From: an uncultured Prevotellaceae bacterium
GTDB taxonomy: Bacteria > Bacteroidota > Bacteroidia > Bacteroidales > Bacteroidaceae
Assembly: GCA_946406585.1 (NCBI GenBank)
Contig: CAMJLI010000103.1
Location: 1 to 6,967, forward strand
DNA: 6,967 nt
Direction: 5' to 3'
The notes under the pieces are model-generated. The model did no database searches, was not told the origin of the DNA, and saw nothing but the letters and a program-made list of their open reading frames with translations. A program made the translations under genes and the position numbers. Each line of letters opens with the position of its first letter. Positions within the stretch are counted from its first letter, which is position 1. This document shows positions 1 to 5,912 of this stretch, in pieces.

Positions 1-35
1 AAAATCTTAAAAACTAAAAAGTAATACTAAATTTT
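1..35 (+). other. A/T-rich leader before the FAS1 gene
   Basis: This is the only sequence upstream of the first gene in the window. It is strongly A/T-rich. It contains neither a Shine-Dalgarno-like purine run close to the ATG nor a clear match to the Bacteroidota -7 element (TAnnTTTG). An A/T-rich, unstructured leader without Shine-Dalgarno is normal for Bacteroidota translation starts. Whether the operon starts here or further upstream cannot be decided from 35 bases. Confidence 0.4.
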
Positions 36-2573
36 ATGAAAACCGAGAAAACAAAGTGTAGGCGCAATCTACATCGTTTGTTGATGGCAGGAATGCTGTT
101 GGCATCAGGATTGGTCGTGACGTCTTGTTCGGAGTATGACCTCGACGAACGAACGCCCGAAGGATGGGGAGCGAGCATCTACAGTTGGCTCAAGGAAAAC
201 GGCAATTACACCAATACGGTGAGAATGGTTGACGACTTGGGCTACAACGAGGTATTGGCGAAGACCGGTTCAAAGACCCTCTTCGTTGCCGATGATGCTG
301 CATACGAACGCTTCTTCCGTTCCAACAAATGGGGCGTGAGAAACTATGGCCAGTTGACAACATCACAAAAAAAGCTTCTGTTGTTTGGCAGCATGATGGA
401 CAACTCCATGCAGCTCAACAGTCTCCCAAGCGTTGAAGGCACACCGCCACGTGAAGGAGAATGTATGAGAAGGTTTGCTTCAAGCACTCCTTACGACTCA
501 GTTACCATTCTCAGTCCGCAACAAATGCCCGACAATCCTTATTGGAAACGCTACCGCGAGTCAGGCAAGCCACTTGTGTGCATGACAGACAATTCTGTTG
601 TCCCGTTGGTGCAATTCATAGAAAAGCAGTTGGTAAACAGGCGCATCACCAATACCGACTACGATTTTCTATACAACAACACCACACATCGCCAACCAGG
701 AGATGCAAGCATCAATGGTGTCCAGGTGGACTCAGCCAACATCAAATGCTCCAATGGATTCATCCATAAGATGAGCGAGGTAATCACACCACTACCCAAC
801 ATGGCTGAGCTGTTGGCCCAGAAGCCAAACGTAAGCATGTTCAACAAACTACTTGAACGTTTCTGCGCTCCATATTGGGTGGGTGAGACAACAACCACAC
901 AATATAATTATTTGTACAACCAAAACGTAGACTCAGTTTTCCAAAAAAGATTCTTCTCTGAAAAATCACAAGAGGGCCAACCTCTTAATGCCACCCCAGA
1001 CAATGGTCCGGTAAACGGTCTGCTCAAGTATGACCCAGAGTGGAACGCATACTACGCCGGCCTCAACGACCAAGGTGGCAACATCGCCCTGCAGCGTGAC
1101 ATGGCCGTGATGATGGTGCCAAGCGATCAAGCCATGACCGAGTATTGGGAGAATGGTGCCGGCCGCGTTCTCAAGGATTATTATGGCACATGGGAAAACG
1201 TACCCGACGAAGTGGTCGTGAAATTGCTTAACAACAACATGCTAAGTTCATTCATATCATCAGTGCCCTCCAAATTCCAAGGAATCCTGAATGACGCCAA
1301 CGACCCCATGGGTGTTGAAATCTCAGCCATCGACTCCGTATGGCTTGGTTGCAATGGTGCCATATACTTGACCAACCATGTATATTCTCCAACAGCCTAT
1401 GTCAGCGTTTCGTTCCCAGCCCTGGTGAATGAGACCATGAAGATTTTGTATTGGGGCATCGAGCAGTTGCAATATAATGTGTATCTCAACTCTCTGAACT
1501 CCTATTACAGTTTCTTCATTCCAACAAACAATGCTCTTCTGGAATACATAGACCCATGTTCATACGGCAAGAGCCAGACCCAGCTTTTCCGTTTCCATTA
1601 TGATGGAACGAAAGTGAACAAGGATGACCGCGTGTGGGCAAGCATTTGGAATTACGACCCTGCAACAGGAGTTGTAGGCGACTCAATAGGCAAGGCAGAC
1701 TACAACCAAGTGAGAAACCGCCTGAAGGACATTCTCGACACCCATATAGTAATAGGTAATGTGGAAGACGGCCAAACATTCTATCGCACTAAGGGTGGCA
1801 CGGAGATTCGCGTTCACAATACCAAGGCTGGCGCTTCGGGCATGACCGTAGAAGGAAGCTATCAGATGAACGAAGGCTCCCCCATCCCTGTAAGCTACAT
1901 CTACGACCAGACAGATGGAGGAAACGGCAAGAGCTACATTCTGGAAGGCCAACCCATCCTGGGTACACGCCAGACCGTGCGTGATGTGCTTGCCAGCCAT
2001 CCCGAATTCTCCAAGTTCTTGGAGTTGATGGACGGCAGTGGACTGTTCGAACAAATCCACAACAGAAGGAACGCATGTGGTGGCACCAACATATCCGTGT
2101 TCAACACTTACCACTACACCATATACGTACCTACAAACGAGAGCATAGAAGAATTGCAACGTCAAGGCAAGCTGTCTTCATGGGAAGCAGTTGACGCATT
2201 TGAAGAAGCAGGCAACCTGACCGCAAAGACTCAAGACTCGCTTCAGATTGTCAATTTCTTGAAATATCACATTCAGGACAACGCCCTGTTTATTGGAGGA
2301 GGCGAAGATTCTGGCGACTTTGAGACAGCCGTCATCGACCCAACGACAAACAGGTTCTACCGTCTTGCAGCAAGATTGGACGCCAATGGCATCAGCATAA
2401 CCGACCATGCCAAGAACACCAGGCATGTGGTGACCACCAACAGCCAGCTTTACAATCTTGTGGCGCGTGAATTCCAATACAACACCTCAGATGCCTCAGC
2501 GGCCAGCAATATAGAAACATCTTCATCGGCTGTCATACACCTCATCGACAAACCGCTGTTGATAAAGAATTGA
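36..2573 (+). CDS. Fasciclin (FAS1) repeat lipoprotein, four tandem domains
   Basis: This is probably a surface-anchored binding or adhesion lipoprotein serving the adjacent SusC/SusD pair; the ligand is unknown. Residues 1-31 form a lipoprotein signal peptide: basic n-region (KCRRNLHR), hydrophobic core (about 15-28) and lipobox V28-T-S-C31. The mature start C-S-E-Y-D-L-D-E is acidic, resembling the Bacteroidota surface-export signal. I read four FAS1 domains, each with an H1-like strand and an H2-like motif: domain 1 about 46-253 (H1 KTLFVADDAAYERFF at 80-94, H2 NGFIHKMSEVI at 240-250); domain 2 about 262-454 (VMMVPSDQAM near 358-367, NGAIYLTNHVY at 440-450); domain 3 about 460-645 (FFIPTNNALLEYI at 493-505, NGKSYILEGQPI at 630-641); domain 4 about 648-842 (YTIYVPTNESIEEL at 694-707, SAVIHLIDKPLLI at 831-843). 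Domain 2 carries an insert at about 283-355. There is no catalytic motif. The ATG at 36 is chosen because the next one (M17) would remove the basic n-region. The family call is firm for domains 1, 3 and 4 and weaker for domain 2. Confidence 0.85.
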   Translation: MKTEKTKCRRNLHRLLMAGMLLASGLVVTSCSEYDLDERTPEGWGASIYSWLKENGNYTNTVRMVDDLGYNEVLAKTGSKTLFVADDAAYERFFRSNKWGVRNYGQLTTSQKKLLLFGSMMDNSMQLNSLPSVEGTPPREGECMRRFASSTPYDSVTILSPQQMPDNPYWKRYRESGKPLVCMTDNSVVPLVQFIEKQLVNRRITNTDYDFLYNNTTHRQPGDASINGVQVDSANIKCSNGFIHKMSEVITPLPNMAELLAQKPNVSMFNKLLERFCAPYWVGETTTTQYNYLYNQNVDSVFQKRFFSEKSQEGQPLNATPDNGPVNGLLKYDPEWNAYYAGLNDQGGNIALQRDMAVMMVPSDQAMTEYWENGAGRVLKDYYGTWENVPDEVVVKLLNNNMLSSFISSVPSKFQGILNDANDPMGVEISAIDSVWLGCNGAIYLTNHVYSPTAYVSVSFPALVNETMKILYWGIEQLQYNVYLNSLNSYYSFFIPTNNALLEYIDPCSYGKSQTQLFRFHYDGTKVNKDDRVWASIWNYDPATGVVGDSIGKADYNQVRNRLKDILDTHIVIGNVEDGQTFYRTKGGTEIRVHNTKAGASGMTVEGSYQMNEGSPIPVSYIYDQTDGGNGKSYILEGQPILGTRQTVRDVLASHPEFSKFLELMDGSGLFEQIHNRRNACGGTNISVFNTYHYTIYVPTNESIEELQRQGKLSSWEAVDAFEEAGNLTAKTQDSLQIVNFLKYHIQDNALFIGGGEDSGDFETAVIDPTTNRFYRLAARLDANGISITDHAKNTRHVVTTNSQLYNLVAREFQYNTSDASAASNIETSSSAVIHLIDKPLLIKN

Positions 2574-2592
2574 CCATCGAAAATAGCGAACT

Positions 2593-5500
2593 ATGACTAC
2601 AGATAGATTGAAAAAAATCATGGGATTGATAATGATTTGCCAATTTGCCATTATCAATTCTTATGCACAAAGTGCAGGCGACATCATCAGTGGTACCGTG
2701 ACGGACAGTTACGGAGCTGTGATAGGCGCAAACGTAGTGGAACTTGATGGTGCCAACCGTATTGTGGCTTCAGCTGTGACAGACATCAATGGCAACTTCT
2801 CGTTCAAGCTCAAGAATCCCAAAGACAAGATTCGTTTCTCATACGTGGGATACAAGACCATCACCCAATCCATCAACAAGACGAAATTCAACGTGACGAT
2901 GTCTGATGAGAACCAAATTGATGAAGTGGTGGTAACCTCTAAGCGACGCGCACAAGGCTCTGGTCTTGCCATACCATTGGATGAAGTATCGTCAGCAAGA
3001 GAGAGCATCAGCATGTCCGAGTTCAACGGACTTGCCATCACCACTGTTGATGAAGCCCTTCAAGGACGTATCGCCGGTCTCGACATCATTGCAAACTCAG
3101 GTAACTTGGGTTCTGGTTCATCGATGCGTCTTCGCGGTGTTTCCAGTATCAACAGTTCGAGCGAGCCCCTCATCGTTGTCGACGGCAATGTCTTGCAGAC
3201 CAGTACGAGCGGTTTCGACTTCTCCTCAGCCAATGAAGAGAAATTTGCAGAACTTCTGAACGTTAACCCAGAGGACATCGAGAGCATCTCTGTATTGAAA
3301 GATGCAGCCGCCACCGCCATCTGGGGTTCACAAGGTGGTAATGGTGTTATCGAAATCAAGACCAAACGTGGTACACGCGGTGTCACACGTGCATCCTACA
3401 GTTTCCGCCTTACAGGAACATACCAGCCTACGGGATACAAGTTGCTCAATGGTGACGAATACACCATGTTGATGAAAGAGGAATATTTCAACCCATCCAT
3501 GAGTGATGCGGCGAGCAACATTCCTGAATTCAACTACAATCCCAGTTTCTCCGAATACGAGATGTACAACAACAACACAGACTGGCTTAAAGAAGTCAAG
3601 CAAGTGGGTTGGCGCCAAAACCACAATCTGGCACTCAGCGGTGGTGGTGAGAAGGCACACTTCCGCATTAGTGCTGGTTATGACCATGAGACCGGTTCCA
3701 TCATCAAGCAGCAACTTGACCGTTTCACATCCCGTGTAAACCTCGACTATTTCGTGAGCGACCGCATCAAGATTGAAACGAACATCTCTCTGACTTACAC
3801 AAAGAACCAAAGGAACAACGGTGACTTGTTGTCAATCAGTTACACACGCATGCCAAACCTCTCTGTGTATGAGCAGGACAAAGACGGCAACGACTTGAAT
3901 GAATACTATAGCATGCTGCCTACCGTTTCGAGCCAGTTGCGTGACCAATTGGGCAACCAAAACCCAGTAGCCTTGGCACACCTTGCCAAGAATCACGAGA
4001 CCAGCTACAACATCGACCCTGAATTCAAATTGCGCTACAACCTGTTGGGACTGGCAGAGCACCAGACACGATTGGTATATGAAGGCAAGGTGGTATTCAA
4101 TGTCTTCAACAGATTCGAAGACACATTCATGCCATTGTCGCTAAACACGACAGGTTGGAACGATACTGAGAACCAGCAAAGCAACCGCACCACAGCCAAT
4201 TCGTCAAAGAATTTCAGTGTCAAGACCACACACACGCTGACATTCACCCCGGTATTCAAGAATAGGGACCATTCATTGATGATGATGTTGCGTGGTGAAT
4301 TGAACAAGGGACACTCCAGCTCACAAAGCACAGTGGAATGGGGCTTGCCATCCGGAACAATCACGAGCACAGCAGCACCCGGCATCATCACAGGCATGAG
4401 CACTGGTAGCGGACAATCCCGAAGCATCTACCTCACTTATTCCGCCCACTATGCCTACAAAGGACGCTATGCGGCAGACTTCTCGGTACGCCGTGACGGT
4501 AGCACAAAGTTCGGCCCAGAAGAGCGTTGGGGTAATTTCCCAGCTTTCTCTGCACGATGGAACCTTCACAAGGAAAAATTCATGGAAAAGCTTCAGCCAT
4601 GGATTTCAACAATGTCCTTCCGTGCCGGCTGGGGTATTGTGGGTAACCCTCCAGGAGCAGAATATTTGTATTTCAGCAAGTATGCCAATGGTCGTGGTTA
4701 CATGAATGAAGGCAGTATCTATCCCCAAAACATCCAGTTGAAGAAACTGAAATGGGAACAGAAAGAGACCTATAATGTGGGTTTGGAGTATGGCTTCTTC
4801 AACGAAAAAATCACCGGTAATGTTGAAGTTTACCGCCAATATACCACAGACCTGTTGATGAACGGCAGGAGCATCCCCTCCTCGTCGGGATACACCCAGT
4901 TGGCAGTACAGAACGTGGGTGACATGAAGAATGTTGGATGGGAATTCAACATCAATGGCAACAGAATCATCAAGTTGGGCAAGTTCAGCATGGACTTCAA
5001 CGTCACTTTCGCCAACAACAAGAACCAGATTACCGCGATGGACGAGACCTGCTTGGCAAATTTGAACAGCGAGTTTGACCGCAACAATGGTTCTTACCTT
5101 TCCCGCGTAGAGCTGAACCGCTCTTTGGGCAGCATCTATGGATTCAAATACAAGGGTGTGTATCAGTATTCCGACTACACTCCAGAAGAGATCAAGGGAG
5201 TAAGCGGCCCCAACGCCCCTGTCGTGCGTGACGAGAATGGCGTGGTGGTGCTTGATGAGAACAACAGGACCAAGCCGATGACATTCTGCTATGGCTCAGT
5301 GAATTATGAGTTCCGTGGTGGTGATGCCATATATGAAGATGTGAACCACGACGGACAAATCAACGAGTTGGACATTGTCTATTTGGGTTCTTCATTGCCA
5401 AAGATCACTGGTGGTTTCGGTTTCAAACTGCATTTTGGACGCCTGACATGGAACAACCAATTCAATTTCAGGTATGGAAACAAGATAGTCAACCGCGCGC

Positions 5501-5886
5501 GCATGAATATAGAAAAGATGTATGACAACAGCAACCAAAGTCGCGCCGTGAACTGGCGTTGGCGTGTTGAGGGAGACATCACCGAAATACCACGTGCGCT
5601 CTACAGAGAGGGTTATAACTTTTTGGGAAGCGACAGGTTCGTGGAAGATGGTTCTTTCTTACGATTGAATTATTCTCAATTGAGTTATTCGTTTGAACCG
5701 AAAACCATCAAAAAATGGGGGCTGACACAGTTAAGCCTTTATCTCTCTGCCAACAACTTGTTCTGCCTCACCAAATATTCGGGAGCAGACCCTGAAGTGG
5801 GATATGGTTCATGGGGAGTGGTTTATGACAATGCCAGAACTCCGCGTTCAAAATCCTTCACCGCTGGTGTTACAATTCAATTCTAA
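2593..5886 (+). CDS. SusC/RagA family TonB-linked outer membrane transporter
   Basis: This is an outer-membrane, TonB/ExbBD-energised importer that works with a SusD-type lipoprotein lid, here encoded by the next gene. Residues 1-25 form a Sec signal peptide (K7-K8, hydrophobic core, likely cleavage SYA25|Q26). Residues about 32-108 form a CarboxypepD_reg-like beta-sandwich (ISGTVTD start, GNFSFKL and IRFSYVGYKTI strands). DEVVVTSKRR at 110-119 sits where family members carry the Ton-box region. The plug follows, with SMRLRGVSSIN at 177-187, EPLIVVDG at 191-198 and the SusC/RagA signature SVLKDAAATAIWGSQGG...EIKTKRG at 233-260. The remainder is a beta-barrel ending in FTAGVTIQF, with a terminal Phe typical of outer-membrane proteins. 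A D-x-N-x-D-G-x-I-x-x-x-D loop at 916-927 resembles the calcium-type loop common in SusC barrels. The length of 1097 residues is normal for the family and the gene is intact. No STN domain precedes the carboxypeptidase-like domain, so direct anti-sigma signalling is not expected. It starts 19 bases after the FAS1 gene without a Shine-Dalgarno. Substrate cannot be inferred. Confidence 0.97.
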   Translation: MTTDRLKKIMGLIMICQFAIINSYAQSAGDIISGTVTDSYGAVIGANVVELDGANRIVASAVTDINGNFSFKLKNPKDKIRFSYVGYKTITQSINKTKFNVTMSDENQIDEVVVTSKRRAQGSGLAIPLDEVSSARESISMSEFNGLAITTVDEALQGRIAGLDIIANSGNLGSGSSMRLRGVSSINSSSEPLIVVDGNVLQTSTSGFDFSSANEEKFAELLNVNPEDIESISVLKDAAATAIWGSQGGNGVIEIKTKRGTRGVTRASYSFRLTGTYQPTGYKLLNGDEYTMLMKEEYFNPSMSDAASNIPEFNYNPSFSEYEMYNNNTDWLKEVKQVGWRQNHNLALSGGGEKAHFRISAGYDHETGSIIKQQLDRFTSRVNLDYFVSDRIKIETNISLTYTKNQRNNGDLLSISYTRMPNLSVYEQDKDGNDLNEYYSMLPTVSSQLRDQLGNQNPVALAHLAKNHETSYNIDPEFKLRYNLLGLAEHQTRLVYEGKVVFNVFNRFEDTFMPLSLNTTGWNDTENQQSNRTTANSSKNFSVKTTHTLTFTPVFKNRDHSLMMMLRGELNKGHSSSQSTVEWGLPSGTITSTAAPGIITGMSTGSGQSRSIYLTYSAHYAYKGRYAADFSVRRDGSTKFGPEERWGNFPAFSARWNLHKEKFMEKLQPWISTMSFRAGWGIVGNPPGAEYLYFSKYANGRGYMNEGSIYPQNIQLKKLKWEQKETYNVGLEYGFFNEKITGNVEVYRQYTTDLLMNGRSIPSSSGYTQLAVQNVGDMKNVGWEFNINGNRIIKLGKFSMDFNVTFANNKNQITAMDETCLANLNSEFDRNNGSYLSRVELNRSLGSIYGFKYKGVYQYSDYTPEEIKGVSGPNAPVVRDENGVVVLDENNRTKPMTFCYGSVNYEFRGGDAIYEDVNHDGQINELDIVYLGSSLPKITGGFGFKLHFGRLTWNNQFNFRYGNKIVNRARMNIEKMYDNSNQSRAVNWRWRVEGDITEIPRALYREGYNFLGSDRFVEDGSFLRLNYSQLSYSFEPKTIKKWGLTQLSLYLSANNLFCLTKYSGADPEVGYGSWGVVYDNARTPRSKSFTAGVTIQF
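2622..2661 (+). repeat. Inverted repeat, potential mRNA hairpin in signal-peptide codons
   Basis: ATTGATAATG at 2625-2634 is perfectly reverse-complementary to CATTATCAAT at 2649-2658. Outward, the transcript can add a G.U, a G-C and another G.U pair (2622-2624 with 2659-2661), giving 13 stacked pairs and a 14-base loop at 2635-2648. The wobble pairs form only in the + strand RNA. The structure begins 29 bases after the A of the transporter's ATG, inside codons 10-23. It could modulate early translation or be a by-product of A/T-rich hydrophobic codons; no function is shown. Confidence 0.55.
2635..2650 (+). repeat. Perfect tandem duplication of an 8-base unit
   Basis: ATTTGCCA occurs twice back to back (2635-2642 and 2643-2650), filling the loop of the surrounding inverted repeat and entering its right arm. 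Eight is not a multiple of three, so gain or loss of one unit would shift the reading frame within the signal peptide (residues 15-20) and abolish the transporter. This makes it a possible slippage site, although two copies are few for a contingency locus. Confidence 0.5.
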
Positions 5887-5912
5887 TTCAAACCACATTA
5901 TCGTACAAGATT

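Noticed and set aside
1..35. Possible promoter or Shine-Dalgarno before the first gene
   Set aside because: There is no clear TAnnTTTG -7 element with a -33 partner, and no GGAGG-like run; A/T richness alone is not evidence.
84..86. Alternative start at M17 of the FAS1 gene
   Set aside because: It would drop the basic n-region (KCRRNLHR) needed for a lipoprotein signal peptide.
461..769. Plus-strand open frame of 102 codons in another frame of the FAS1 gene
   Set aside because: It overlaps FAS1 domain 1 completely and its composition (many His, Arg, Gln) is typical of an out-of-frame reading.
916..927. EF-hand/dockerin-like loop suggesting cellulosome-type docking (positions given are residues of the SusC-like protein; bases 5338-5373)
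   Set aside because: D-x-N-x-D-G-x-I-x-x-x-D loops occur regularly in SusC-family barrels, and a dockerin would need a duplicated motif, which is absent.
1683..2165. Minus-strand open frame of 160 codons inside the FAS1 gene
   Set aside because: It lies fully antisense to a well-supported coding region, its translation shows no recognisable domain or plausible signal, and such frames arise easily opposite Bacteroidota codon usage.
2620..2622. Alternative start at M10 of the SusC-like gene
   Set aside because: It would remove K7 and K8, leaving a signal peptide without a positive n-region; the ATG at 2593 gives a normal one.
3328..3810. Minus-strand open frame of 160 codons inside the SusC-like gene
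   Set aside because: It is antisense to the conserved plug and early barrel; the translation is Val/Thr/Cys-rich without a family resemblance.
5887..5912. Possible terminator or regulatory element between the SusC- and SusD-like genes
   Set aside because: The 26 bases contain no stable inverted repeat or T-run; it looks like a plain intercistronic spacer.
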